Notes: generated from the letters alone by a model not told the origin. Shown: positions 1 to 6,419, counted from the first letter of the stretch. The stretch: 21,107 nt of DNA from an uncultured Oscillospiraceae bacterium (GCA_910587785.1 CAJUOA010000058.1:1-21107), one strand, 5' to 3'. A program made the numbers and translations.

Positions 1-965
1 TATAGCAAATTTGAACGTCTCTGTATAGTCCTGTTGCTGCCCGGATACACCACTACGTTGCCTGCAAAAATGAAAGCGGTGGTTACAAAAACCACCTTTG
101 ACTTGTTCTTCGCGGGCTTCATCATCGTAACAATAACACTTCCCGCAAGCAAACCGAATGCCACAGCACTTTGCACCATACCGAGCACCTGCTGATCATG
201 ATTGGTCCTGCCCAAAACAAAGGGGGCAATCATTCCGTCATTGCCCAGTTTGGCAAGAAAATTGATGATGGCAATGAAAAGAGTGATCCGTAAAAGGGCT
301 GAGTGCTCCCGCAGGTACTGTATTCCTTCCAAACAGCTTTTTAGAATCGGCTCCTTGGCGTTCTCCTCTGGATGTCCTATCTCTGGGATCTGAATGAAGA
401 ACAGCAGTATCAAAAACGCAGCGGAAAAACTTACCAGGTCGCACACCAGGACCACCGCCATCCCTCCAAAGGCTAACAGGCAGCTGCCCAACGCAGGTGC
501 CAAAATGGAAACAGCCGAACCGGAAAAGCTCTGCAGTCCGCTGACTCTGGTATAATATTTTTTCGGCACTAACAAACTGGTCGCGACAAAAGAAGCCGGA
601 TTTTGGAAGGCGTTCATAAAACTAAGCAGAATGTTGATAACATATAAATGCCACGCCATAAGGGCTGAACAGGAAAACAGTACAAGGACAGCTATCGTAC
701 CGAAAGCCGCTATCAAGTCAGCACACAGCATGATATGCTTTTTATTCCAACGGTCTGCCAAAGTCCCTGCAATAAAGCGAAAGAAAATTGTCGGTAAAAA
801 AGAACAGATCGTTAAAAGTGTGATACTGGATGCGGTTCCCTCCTGCTCATAAGTCCAGATGATCAGCGCATAGCTGGTCATAGCTGTGCCCAATTCGGAG
901 ACAGTCTGCGAACTCCATAAAAGCAAAAAGCTGCGTAATTCTTTAATCAATATTATATTTTTCAT
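1..965 (-). CDS. MFS efflux transporter, 3'-truncated by window edge
   Basis: This is a membrane transporter of the major facilitator superfamily, most like the 12-helix macrolide/drug efflux (MefA-type) branch, which would export a drug by proton antiport. About 321 residues are in the window. Hydrophobic helices alternate with loops; the loop between helices 2 and 3 reads AGTLADRWNKKHIM, the MFS motif A region (G-x-x-aDR-x-x-r/k). A second gating-type loop precedes helix 8 (MMKPAKNKSK). ATG at 965 is preceded by AAGGAG at 973-978 with 7 nt spacing. The gene is clearly more AT-rich than the genes to its right, which suggests acquisition. Expression appears to be controlled by the attenuator at 966-1145. 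The last 15 or so codons at the edge (VVYPGSNRTIQRR) are not hydrophobic where helix 8 should continue, so a frameshift or truncation near base 45 is possible. Family is confident; substrate is not known. Confidence 0.85.
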   Translation of the reverse strand, partial: MKNIILIKELRSFLLLWSSQTVSELGTAMTSYALIIWTYEQEGTASSITLLTICSFLPTIFFRFIAGTLADRWNKKHIMLCADLIAAFGTIAVLVLFSCSALMAWHLYVINILLSFMNAFQNPASFVATSLLVPKKYYTRVSGLQSFSGSAVSILAPALGSCLLAFGGMAVVLVCDLVSFSAAFLILLFFIQIPEIGHPEENAKEPILKSCLEGIQYLREHSALLRITLFIAIINFLAKLGNDGMIAPFVLGRTNHDQQVLGMVQSAVAFGLLAGSVIVTMMKPAKNKSKVVFVTTAFIFAGNVVVYPGSNRTIQRRSNLL

Positions 966-1145
966 GGCTTTGCTCCTTAAACAATCATTTTATCGTTACA
1001 TGGAACGCAAAGCCTAATGCGGACGATACCCTCCCATTCAGATGGAGAAACCGCTCCGTGCAGATATCGTCCTATATTAGACCTTGCACGGAGCAGAAAC
1101 ATCTGCGGAAAAAGGCAATAAGTACATCATTTTGCAGCACCTCCT
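966..1145 (-). promoter_or_regulatory. leader-peptide attenuator with SD-sequestering hairpin
   Basis: Reading 5' to 3' on the minus strand there are three perfect pairings. Stem A is GCTCCGTGCA (1094-1085) with TGCACGGAGC (1062-1053). Stem B is GGACGATA (1072-1065) with TATCGTCC (1028-1021). B starts inside the loop of A and closes beyond it, so together they form a pseudoknot or two exclusive folds. Stem C is GGCTTTGC (1014-1007) with GCAAAGCC (973-966), followed inside by TCC/GGA; it pairs with most of the AAGGAG ribosome binding site of the MFS gene and abuts its ATG. The 5' arm of stem A is made of the last codons of the leader peptide, so a stalled ribosome there would change the fold. 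This is the layout of translational attenuators of resistance genes. I see no convincing promoter immediately upstream. Confidence 0.7.
1077..1130 (-). CDS. 17-aa leader peptide of the MFS gene
   Basis: The peptide reads MMYLLPFSADVSAPCKV followed by TAA. It starts with two ATG codons (1130 and 1127) behind a perfect AGGAGGT at 1145-1139, 8 nt upstream. Its last codons (GCT CCG TGC A) form the 5' arm of stem A of the attenuator, and its stop codon lies in the loop of that stem. Short upstream ORFs of this kind act in cis: a drug-stalled ribosome on the leader refolds the mRNA and exposes the downstream ribosome binding site. That role is inferred here from the layout. I do not recognise the peptide as a named leader. 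Confidence 0.65.
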   Translation of the reverse strand: MMYLLPFSADVSAPCKV

Positions 1146-1172
1146 ATTACATGTTTTGAAAAAGGCTGCCCC

Positions 1173-1436
1173 TCACGGGTCCACCCAGTTGGGGACCGTG
1201 TCCCGCAGCTCGGCCTGCTTGGCGGGGTTCCAGTCCGCCGGGTCGCCGATGCAGTACCCGCCCATTTTGCGCAGGTCCCGGAAGCAGTGGAGGGTGTAGC
1301 GGATGTCCACATACTCCTCCCCCACGTCCAGCACCACCTTCTCCACCACGCCCCGAGGGAATTTCTCCGTCACGCGGCGGACGTAATAGGCCTGCTCCTC
1401 CGGGGACAGCGTCCCGTTTTGCACCACCACAAGCAT
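1173..1436 (-). CDS. small protein resembling NrdD-associated short proteins
   Basis: This is an 87-residue soluble protein. The start is ATG at 1436, with AGGAGG at 1445-1450 and 8 nt spacing. An in-frame ATG further upstream (1469) overlaps the -10 box of its promoter and so cannot be the start of this transcript. The C-terminal half (MGGYCIGDPADWNPAKQAEL) has the pattern G-Y-x-x-G, then N-x-x-K-x-x-E, then D-x-V. This resembles short clostridial proteins often annotated as anaerobic ribonucleoside-triphosphate reductase, in which a similar GYLVG...N..K..E..DRV segment occurs. That likeness is from memory and is weak; the protein lacks the glycyl-radical domain and cannot be a reductase by itself. 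No membrane segment is seen. The gene ends 42 nt before the leader peptide of the MFS gene. Confidence 0.6.
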   Translation of the reverse strand: MLVVVQNGTLSPEEQAYYVRRVTEKFPRGVVEKVVLDVGEEYVDIRYTLHCFRDLRKMGGYCIGDPADWNPAKQAELRDTVPNWVDP

Positions 1437-1467
1437 CTCAAAGCCCTCCTGATCTGTCTTTTTCTCC

Positions 1468-1496
1468 ATTATACACACCCCGCCGGGAGGATGCAA
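1468..1496 (-). promoter_or_regulatory. sigma-A promoter of the 1173-1436 gene
   Basis: TTGCAT (1496-1491), 17-bp spacer and TATAAT (1473-1468) on the minus strand. Transcription would start about 7 nt downstream, leaving a short leader of roughly 25 nt before ATG 1436. It could also read into the downstream leader peptide and MFS gene. Confidence 0.75.
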
Positions 1497-1564
1497 GCCC
1501 AAAAATGCCCGTTCCGGCAGGAATCGGGGCCCGGTGCGGAATTGCAAATGCCGCCCCACAGCCC

Positions 1565-1593
1565 TTGACGCCGCCCTTAAATTGAGATACAAT
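1565..1593 (+). promoter_or_regulatory. sigma-A promoter of the 1638-3494 operon
   Basis: TTGACG (1565-1570), 17-bp spacer and TACAAT (1588-1593). It lies 45 nt upstream of the first ATG (1638). It is divergent from the promoter at 1468-1496, with about 70 bp between the two -35 boxes. Confidence 0.8.
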
Positions 1594-1637
1594 AGGACAG
1601 CCGCGATAAAAACGAAACCTGCGGACAGGAGAGATTT

Positions 1638-1886
1638 ATGAAGCGTCATATTACAAAGATCATCTATATCGCCTCTGTGGTCCTGTATCTTCTGCTGGCC
1701 TTTGAGCTGGTGGGAGGGATCATGTCTCTGAACGGCTACGAGCTGTCCATGGACCCGGAGATCCTATCTCAGAATATGTCCTATTTCCTTGCCGTCATCC
1801 TCACCTTTGCCTGCGCGTCGATCCTGCTGTGTCTGGCCCGGCTTCTGGAGCTTCTGGAGGAGCGCGCCAACGGGTGGTGGCGATGA
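1638..1886 (+). CDS. small two-helix membrane protein
   Basis: This 82-residue protein has a basic N-terminus (MKRHITK), a hydrophobic helix at about residues 8-29 and a second at about 50-72. It ends in a charged tail (ELLEERANGWWR). The start ATG 1638 has AGGAGAG at 1627-1633. I do not recognise the family. It is the first gene of a four-gene operon and its TGA overlaps the next ATG by 4 nt (ATGA), so translation is probably coupled to the DUF1624 membrane protein. It could be a small partner of that protein, but nothing in its sequence proves this. Confidence 0.75.
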   Translation: MKRHITKIIYIASVVLYLLLAFELVGGIMSLNGYELSMDPEILSQNMSYFLAVILTFACASILLCLARLLELLEERANGWWR

Positions 1887-2566
1887 GGCGCTTCCAGGTC
1901 CTGGACGCCTGGCGCACCCTGGCCATCGTGTTGATGGCCGCGTACCACTTCCTCTTTGACCTCTACATCTTCGGCGTTACCGGCGCTGAGACCATGTTCT
2001 GCACGCCGCTGAACGTGCTGGAGCGGTTCATCTGCTGCAGTTTTATCCTCTTGGCCGGGGCCTCCGCCCGGTTCTCCCGGAACAACCTGCGCCGGGGGCT
2101 CACCGTCCTGGGAGCGGGGCTGGCGGTGGAGCTGGGCGCGGCCGCGGCGGGGCAGACCATCCGCTGGGGCGTGCTGATGCTCCTGGGGGCGTCCATGGTG
2201 CTGTACCATATTCTGGGGAAGCACCTGCAAAAGCTCCCGCCTGCCGCCTTGGGATTGGGGAGTCTCGTGCTGTTTTTCGCCGCAAGAGTTTGGACGGAGG
2301 CCGTGACGGTGTCCGTCCCCTGGCTCTACCCGCTGGGCTTCATGGCCCCGGGGTTTTTCAGCGCGGATTACTTCCCGCTCCTGCCCTGGTTCTTCCTGTT
2401 CCTTCTGGGGACCGTCCTCGGGGGCTGGTGCCTGGAGCACCGGGACAGCCGCCTGCTCACCCTGGAGCTCCCCGCCGCCCTCACCTGGCCGGGGCGGCAC
2501 AGTCTGCTGATCTATGTCCTGCACCAGCCGGTGCTGTACGGCATCTGCTATCTGATCTGGAGGTGA
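1883..2566 (+). CDS. DUF1624 / heparan-alpha-glucosaminide acetyltransferase-like membrane protein
   Basis: This is a 227-residue polytopic membrane protein of the DUF1624 family, related to the catalytic domain of heparan-alpha-glucosaminide N-acetyltransferase. Members are thought to carry acyl groups across the membrane. The family signature is at the N-terminus: R-x-x-x-L-D-x-x-R, then AIVLMAAYHFLFDL, with the conserved His at about residue 22. The C-terminus has the typical WPGRHSLLIYVLHQPVLYG segment. About six hydrophobic helices lie between. The ATG at 1883 is chosen because it makes a 4-nt overlap with the previous stop; an upstream in-frame start at 1829 would overlap the previous gene by 58 nt and add a non-family N-terminus. 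The substrate is not known. Confidence 0.85.
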   Translation: MRRFQVLDAWRTLAIVLMAAYHFLFDLYIFGVTGAETMFCTPLNVLERFICCSFILLAGASARFSRNNLRRGLTVLGAGLAVELGAAAAGQTIRWGVLMLLGASMVLYHILGKHLQKLPPAALGLGSLVLFFAARVWTEAVTVSVPWLYPLGFMAPGFFSADYFPLLPWFFLFLLGTVLGGWCLEHRDSRLLTLELPAALTWPGRHSLLIYVLHQPVLYGICYLIWR

Positions 2567-3060
2567 ACGAGCTGCATATCCATATCAACAGCACTTTGAT
2601 CTATCTGGAAAACCAGGCCGGGGAGTACCTGATGCTCCACCGGGTGAAGAAGAAAAACGACATCAACCATGACAAGTGGATCGGCGTGGGCGGCGGCTTC
2701 GAGTACGGGGAGAGCCCCGAGGAGTGCGCCCTCCGGGAGACCCTGGAGGAGACGGGCCTGACCCTGACGGACTACCGCTACCGGGGCATCGTCACCTTCG
2801 ACTGGGCGGGCGCGGAGGAGACCCAGTATATGCACCTGTTCACCGCCTCCGCATGGACGGGGGAGCTGGCGGAGTGCAATGAGGGGGACCTGGAGTGGGT
2901 ACCCAAGGAGAAAGTATACAGCCTGCCCATCTGGGAGGGGGACAAGATCTTCTTCCGCCTGCTGGAGGAGGAGCGGCCCTTCTTCTCCCTGAAGCTGAGC
3001 TACAATGCCCAGAACGTGCTCGTCCGGGCGGCGCTGGACGGAAAGGAGCTGGCCCTGTGA
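2563..3060 (+). CDS. Nudix (MutT-like) hydrolase
   Basis: This is a 165-residue Nudix hydrolase that cleaves a nucleoside diphosphate linked to another moiety; the closest type is the 8-oxo-dGTP diphosphatase/MutT group. The Nudix box G-x5-E-x7-R-E-x2-EE-x-G-L is complete at about residues 44-66 (GGFEYGE, then RETLEETGL), including the metal-binding glutamates. The substrate-side segment LMLHRVKKKNDINHDKWIG precedes it. The start is GTG 2563, giving a GTGA 4-nt overlap with the upstream stop, as at the other junctions of this operon. A CTG at 2572 has a better-spaced Shine-Dalgarno (GGAGG at 2559-2563) and cannot be excluded. The first ATG (2632) would remove the first beta strand of the fold. 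It is cytosolic. Confidence 0.9.
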   Translation: MNELHIHINSTLIYLENQAGEYLMLHRVKKKNDINHDKWIGVGGGFEYGESPEECALRETLEETGLTLTDYRYRGIVTFDWAGAEETQYMHLFTASAWTGELAECNEGDLEWVPKEKVYSLPIWEGDKIFFRLLEEERPFFSLKLSYNAQNVLVRAALDGKELAL

Positions 3061-3494
3061 AGGAGAAGCTCCTCATCTCCGCCTGCCTCCTGGGGGTAAA
3101 CTGCAAGTACAGCGGCGGGAACAACAGCCACCCCCTGGCGGAGCGGCTGAAGGAGCGGTTCGAGCTGGTCCCCATCTGTCCTGAACAGCTGGGCGGCCTG
3201 CCTACGCCCCGCGCGCCCTCCGAGCGCATGGGGGACAGGGTCGTGACCCGGGACGGCGGCGATGTGACGGAGCAGTTCCGCCTGGGCGCGGCCCGGGCGC
3301 TGGAGATTGCCCGGAAAAACGGCGTCACCCGGGCCCTTCTCAAGGAGCGCAGTCCCTCCTGCGGGTACGGCGCTATCTATGACGGCACCTTCACCAGCAC
3401 CGTGGTCCCGGAAAGCGGCGTGACAGCAGAGCTACTGGAGGGGAGCGGCGTGCAGATCATCGGGGAGAGCGCCATTGAAACGCTGCTGCAATAA
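3057..3494 (+). CDS. DUF523 family protein, TudS-like [4Fe-4S] desulfidase candidate
   Basis: This is a 145-residue DUF523 protein. A characterised member of this superfamily is TudS, a [4Fe-4S]-dependent thiouracil desulfidase whose cluster is held by three cysteines, leaving one iron free for the sulfur of the substrate. The matching elements here are C10 in SACLLGVNCKYSGG, C41-P-E43 in the segment VPICPEQLGG, and S101-C102 in LLKERSPSCG. These are the expected three cysteines plus the acidic and serine residues. GTG 3057 overlaps the previous stop by 4 nt (GTGA) and has AAGGAG 8 nt upstream. It is the last gene of the operon and is followed at once by a terminator. The family is confident; desulfidase activity is inferred from the residues. 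Confidence 0.85.
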   Translation: MKEKLLISACLLGVNCKYSGGNNSHPLAERLKERFELVPICPEQLGGLPTPRAPSERMGDRVVTRDGGDVTEQFRLGAARALEIARKNGVTRALLKERSPSCGYGAIYDGTFTSTVVPESGVTAELLEGSGVQIIGESAIETLLQ

Positions 3495-3521
3495 AGGTCC
3501 TGCCGTCAGGCAGGACCTTTT
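3493..3521 (+). terminator. intrinsic terminator of the 1638-3494 operon
   Basis: The stem GGTCCTGCC (3496-3504) and GGCAGGACC (3509-3517) has a 4-nt loop, is flanked by AAA/TTT, and ends in TTTT. It overlaps the TAA of the last gene. Confidence 0.9.
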
Positions 3522-3761
3522 CTGCGTATCCCAATACCACTTCGCAAACAGGGGGCCATATCGCCGCGAACGGGAAGTCCCGTTTGATACCGTTTGGCCG
3601 CGATCCCTTGTGCAGCAATGGGCTGCGGGGAGCCTCCGGTCAGGGGATCGAGTATCGTGTCAGGGACCTCTATCGTTCCTGCCATCCGGGGTGCTCAGTA
3701 TCCTTTTTCCTTTTGCTTTCTTTTATTTCTTCTTTCAGACGCTCCTCCAGGAACCCCCGCC
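3522..3761. other. 240-nt gene-free gap with one palindrome
   Basis: No credible coding frame is seen. It contains the palindrome AACGGGA-AG-TCCCGTT (3569-3584) and a pyrimidine-rich run at about 3691-3736 on the plus strand. The function of either is unknown. The promoter of the next gene begins at 3762. Confidence 0.5.
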
Positions 3762-3790
3762 TTGACTTTTCGTCCCATCGGCGCTACAAT
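3762..3790 (+). promoter_or_regulatory. sigma-A promoter of the TIGR04255 gene
   Basis: TTGACT (3762-3767), 17-bp spacer and TACAAT (3785-3790), 28 nt before the ATG. Confidence 0.85.
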
Positions 3791-3817
3791 AGGGGAAACG
3801 AAAAGGAGGTCCGGTCC

Positions 3818-4612
3818 ATGCTGTACTCTGACCATCCAAGGGTCCGCTACCAGAGGGCCCAGCTTGCGGAGGTGATCTGTCAGCTCCGTTTCCCCGCCAT
3901 ATTGTCCATCTCCGCCAACGAACCCGCAGAATTCCAGGAGGCCGTGCGGGGCATGTTCCCCAAATATGCCGCCAAGGAGGAGTCCCCCGCCCCCCGGCTC
4001 GCGGACCTGGGCACATCCAAGGTCCGGCTGGAACAGCCCAAGAGCATCATCAACTACCACTTCATCTCCGCCGACGGCCGGTGGAAGCTGAACCTGACCA
4101 GCAATTTCATCTCCCTGTCCACCGTGTCCTACCCCGGCTGGGAGGCGTTCGGACAGCACTTCGACCTGCCCCTGGCCCAGTTCATCCGCATCTACCAGCC
4201 CGCCTTTTTCGAGCGCATCGGCCTGCGCTATGTAAACATCTTCTCCCGTCAGGCCCTGGGGCTGGAGGGGGAGCCCTGGAGGGAGCTCATCACCTCACCC
4301 TACCTGGGGGCCCTCGCCGCCGAGGACGTGGACGAGAAGCGTACCCGCAAGTGCTCTGTGGACGTGGAGATGGGCCTGGACAGCTCCTGCTGTGCCAAGA
4401 TCCACGCCGGACCCGGCATGGTCAAGCGCAATACCCCCGACGCCCAGGCTGACCCGGAGGTCAAGTTTATTCTGGACATGGACCTCTTTGTGGGCGGTCA
4501 GATGGACCCCCGCCTCGCCGCCGCAAGCCTGGAGACCCTTCACGGCCACTCCACCGCCCTCTTCCAGGGCGCGATCACCGACCGCCTCCACAGTGCGCTG
4601 GAGCCGGAATAA
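3818..4612 (+). CDS. TIGR04255 family protein
   Basis: This is a 264-residue soluble protein of the sporadic TIGR04255 family, whose function is unknown. The family-type N-terminal segment is clear: a short charged lead, then QLAEVICQLRFPAIL followed by a phrase with A/E-P-A-x-F-Q (about residues 13-45). The later segment FFERIGLRYVNIF is also typical. Its length fits the family. ATG 3818 has AAGGAGG at 3803-3809 and 8 nt spacing. An upstream in-frame extension to 3584 would begin before the promoter and is rejected. The gene stands alone, with its own promoter and a terminator at 4686. Members are scattered among bacteria and some sit in defence or mobile neighbourhoods; nothing here shows such a role. 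Confidence 0.8.
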   Translation: MLYSDHPRVRYQRAQLAEVICQLRFPAILSISANEPAEFQEAVRGMFPKYAAKEESPAPRLADLGTSKVRLEQPKSIINYHFISADGRWKLNLTSNFISLSTVSYPGWEAFGQHFDLPLAQFIRIYQPAFFERIGLRYVNIFSRQALGLEGEPWRELITSPYLGALAAEDVDEKRTRKCSVDVEMGLDSSCCAKIHAGPGMVKRNTPDAQADPEVKFILDMDLFVGGQMDPRLAAASLETLHGHSTALFQGAITDRLHSALEPE

Positions 4613-4685
4613 GGGACAGCCCCGCGGTAAAAAATCCTCCGCAGGAGGTTTCGCCGAAGGTGAAAAGAGAATGTGCTCATCCCAG

Positions 4686-4717
4686 GCTCTGCCCGCCGTC
4701 CCGGCGGGCAGAGCTTT
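4686..4717 (+). terminator. intrinsic terminator after the TIGR04255 gene
   Basis: The 12-bp stem GCTCTGCCCGCC (4686-4697) and GGCGGGCAGAGC (4703-4714), with 5-nt loop and short TTT, lies between two convergent genes. Its core GCTCTGCC/GGCAGAGC recurs in two other terminators of the window (11670, 18884). Confidence 0.75.
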
Positions 4718-4766
4718 CCCGTTATAACCGCGCTCCGGCAGCCAGGCTCAAACCTCCAGGAACAGG

Positions 4767-5279
4767 TCATCCCCGCCCGATCCCGCGGTACAGTCTGTCC
4801 GCCAGACCCCGCAGAGGCACGAACAGCACCAGCGTCAGGACAAAATTCCCCGCACAGTGGGCCAGATCGTAGGGGATGCCGCTGATCCACCAGGAGACCG
4901 CAAAAGCCCACCCTCCGGTAACGGCGTAGACCGGGGCGCAGAGCATCCCGAACAGCAGTCCGAACACGCCGGAGAGCAGTGCCCAGCCCAGCGGGTGGGT
5001 CATCCCCCGCAGGAGCCACGCCGCAGCGGCCAGAATCAGCCAGATATAGAGATAATTGACCGACCAGAGGTTGAGGCCGTACAGCACGAATTCCAGCAGG
5101 ACATAGGCGTAAATGGGATACAGCGCCTTTCTCCCGAAGGTGACCGCAAAGAGCATCACCATCAGGGAGACCGGCTCGATGTTAGGCAGGCCCGCCATCA
5201 CCATCTTGGCCAGGAAGGTCATGCCGCCCAGGATGCCGAAGAGCGCTGTCTCCCGCAGCGTCAGCCGCCTCTCAGCCAA
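4767..5279 (-). CDS. ECF transporter S-component, probably for cobalamin or a precursor
   Basis: This 170-residue membrane protein has the size and layout of an energy-coupling-factor S-component: a short cytosolic lead (LTLRETALFGILGG) and about six hydrophobic helices. Near the end is AHCAGNFVLTLVLFVPL, where small residues and N fit the helix that docks on the T-component. The start is probably TTG 5279, which overlaps the upstream gene by 8 nt; an ATG at 5312 would add residues not typical of the family and has no ribosome binding site. The gene is co-transcribed behind a cobalamin riboswitch and a transcobalamin-like protein, so corrinoid uptake is the best inference. The shared EcfA/EcfT energising module is not in the window. 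An intrinsic terminator lies on the far side (4686-4717). Confidence 0.8.
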   Translation of the reverse strand: MAERRLTLRETALFGILGGMTFLAKMVMAGLPNIEPVSLMVMLFAVTFGRKALYPIYAYVLLEFVLYGLNLWSVNYLYIWLILAAAAWLLRGMTHPLGWALLSGVFGLLFGMLCAPVYAVTGGWAFAVSWWISGIPYDLAHCAGNFVLTLVLFVPLRGLADRLYRGIGRG

Positions 5280-5667
5280 CCGTATACACCAGGGAGAACG
5301 CGTCCCCGTCATTGATGGGCGTCTGGTCTACGCTCTGGTTGGCGTACTCACCGCCCTGGTAGAAGGCCCAGTAGGCACCGTCCGTCTCGTAGACAGCGGC
5401 CTCGCCGTCCACCTCGGTGATGTACAGGCCGTAATCCCCCGGGTCGCCCTTCACCAGCCCCTCGGCCTGGAGCACCTCACCCAGATATTCGGCGTCCGTA
5501 TGGTAGGTGAAGGTCTTGGAGCTCTCGTCCTTGTGGACCACCTCCACGGTGATGGTCTTGGCGCCCTGACTGGCGGCGGGACGGGTAGCGGCCCAGACCC
5601 CCGCGAACACGGCAGCCAGCACCAGGACCGCCACAGCGGCGATGATCAGTTTTCCGTTCTTTTTCAT
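5272..5667 (-). CDS. membrane-anchored DUF4430 (transcobalamin-like) protein
   Basis: This is a 131-residue protein with an N-terminal anchor (basic MKKNGK, then a hydrophobic helix at about 7-27, no lipobox cysteine) and an extracellular DUF4430 domain. DUF4430 (Pfam PF14478) is the transcobalamin-like C-terminal domain. The visible family features are YHTDAEYLGEVLQAEGL (about 55-71), YITEVDGEAA, the G-A-Y-W-A-F-Y core (97-103) and VDQTPINDGDAFSLVYT at the end. ATG 5667 has AAAGGAG at 5676-5682, 8 nt upstream; an in-frame upstream extension to 5832 runs through the riboswitch terminator and is rejected. It lies directly under the cobalamin riboswitch and overlaps the S-component gene, so it probably captures corrinoids at the cell surface for the transporter. 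Confidence 0.85.
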   Translation of the reverse strand: MKKNGKLIIAAVAVLVLAAVFAGVWAATRPAASQGAKTITVEVVHKDESSKTFTYHTDAEYLGEVLQAEGLVKGDPGDYGLYITEVDGEAAVYETDGAYWAFYQGGEYANQSVDQTPINDGDAFSLVYTVG

Positions 5668-5710
5668 GTTCCTGTCTCCTTTGTTTTCATAAATGACCGG
5701 CTCGGAAACA

Positions 5711-5742
5711 CAAAGAAAAGCTGCACCCGGGGATGGGTGCAG
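5711..5742 (-). terminator. riboswitch expression-platform terminator
   Basis: On the minus strand CTGCACCC (5742-5735) pairs with GGGTGCAG (5728-5721) and is followed by CTTTTCTTTG. It lies between the riboswitch aptamer and the DUF4430 gene, so cobalamin binding probably favours early termination. Two further hairpins (GCGGCC/GGCCGC at 5750-5766 and CCTCCC/GGGAGG near 5773-5793) lie between aptamer and terminator and may be part of the switch. Confidence 0.8.
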
Positions 5743-5807
5743 GCAAACAGCGGCCTTGACGGCCGCAGGGCACCCTCCCAATGCGCGGGGAGGCTTCTCG
5801 TGCGTCA

Positions 5808-5975
5808 TATACAGGCAGGTATTCTGGCTCAAGCGTCAAACGTGTCCTCCAGCCTTCCCGGGAGGGACCTCCCAGTGACATCTTTGGAGAACACTTCGCT
5901 CACACAGCAACGGCATTGCGCGGGAATCACACCCGCTTCCCTGTAACGCCTCCGGGGAGGAGGCGCACCTGTATA
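5808..5975 (-). promoter_or_regulatory. cobalamin riboswitch
   Basis: The minus strand carries the classic aptamer. The closing stem is TATACAGG (5975-5968) with CCTGTATA (5815-5808). Inside are the core GGGAAGCGGGTGTGATTCCC followed by GCGC, the segment GTCACTGGGA, and the B12 box GAGCCAGAATACCTGCCTG at the 3' end. It precedes an intrinsic terminator and the DUF4430 and ECF genes, so it controls corrinoid uptake by transcription attenuation. Confidence 0.92.
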
Positions 5976-6007
5976 CCACTCCATATTCGCTTCCGAAACT
6001 CGCCCAT

Positions 6008-6036
6008 ATTATATGGCGGGGAGCCTGGGATGTCAA
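6008..6036 (-). promoter_or_regulatory. consensus sigma-A promoter of the cobalamin uptake unit
   Basis: TTGACA (6036-6031), 17-bp spacer and TATAAT (6013-6008) on the minus strand, both boxes identical to consensus. The transcript starts about 25 nt before the riboswitch closing stem. Confidence 0.92.
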
Positions 6037-6100
6037 GAGGCAGTTTGTCCTGATCACGGAAAGACTGCGTGCCCGTCAGCCGGAACGCCTATACACATCA

Positions 6101-6130
6101 GGTATTATACGATATAAGATCAGCATTTTA
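6101..6130 (+). promoter_or_regulatory. possible forespore (sigma-G/F type) promoter of the SASP gene
   Basis: GGTATT (6101-6106), 17 nt, then CATTTTA (6124-6130), which resembles sigma-G/sigma-F elements (G-x-A-T-A/R and CATnnTA). It would leave a leader of about 115 nt before ATG 6253. No sigma-A promoter is seen there. The match is imperfect. Confidence 0.3.
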
Positions 6131-6252
6131 TTTCATCCGGGACCTATGGCAGAATAAAAAATACGGTCATGACCTTTATTCAGCTTGAGACCCATTGCAG
6201 GATGCTGACGGTGCGGCGTGCGGTCGCAAATATGGAGAAGGAGAAAAGGAAA

Positions 6253-6357
6253 ATGTCTAAGAAGAACAACCGCATCAACGTCCCCGAGGCCCGCAAGGCT
6301 ATGGACAAGTTCAAGATGGAGGCCGCCAGCGACCTTGCCGTAGCTGCACCATCTTAA
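6253..6357 (+). pseudogene. alpha/beta-type small acid-soluble spore protein, 5' half (interrupted)
   Basis: Alpha/beta-type SASPs coat and protect DNA in dormant spores. This ORF starts like one: MSKKNNRINVPEARKAM, then a K-F-K-M-E-A-A-S helix (about 19-26). After codon 26 the family sequence (E-x-G-V-x-L-K-x-G-Y-N-G-D-L) stops and the frame reads DLAVAAPS and ends at 6357. The missing part is found in frame at 16263. The start is ATG 6253, with AAGGAG about 9 nt upstream. The break falls at the GA of 6331-6332, the proposed left attachment site of the 9.93-kb element, which therefore supplies the stop codon. Only 34 residues are made, fewer than half of a normal SASP, so this product should be non-functional. 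Confidence 0.8.
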
Positions 6358-6419
6358 AAAAGCAAAGGCGAATCACAGCGAACTATGACGAAATATTACT
6401 TAAATTGGTGAATCGGCCC

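Noticed and set aside
1173..1649. Longer 158-residue version of the small minus-strand protein
   Set aside because: The extra part overlaps a clear promoter on the same strand and lacks a ribosome binding site; start at 1436 has AGGAGG at ideal distance.
1781..2524. Long minus-strand ORF of 247 codons opposite the DUF1624 gene
   Set aside because: It is Gly/Pro/Arg/His-rich antisense of a GC-rich gene with family motifs on the plus strand.
2290..2562. Upstream extension of the Nudix frame
   Set aside because: It lies inside the DUF1624 gene in another frame and is Gly/Pro/Arg-rich; the 4-nt overlap start fits the operon.
5113..5946. Plus-strand ORF of 277 codons across the cobalamin unit
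   Set aside because: It runs antisense through the riboswitch and two minus-strand genes with clear family features.
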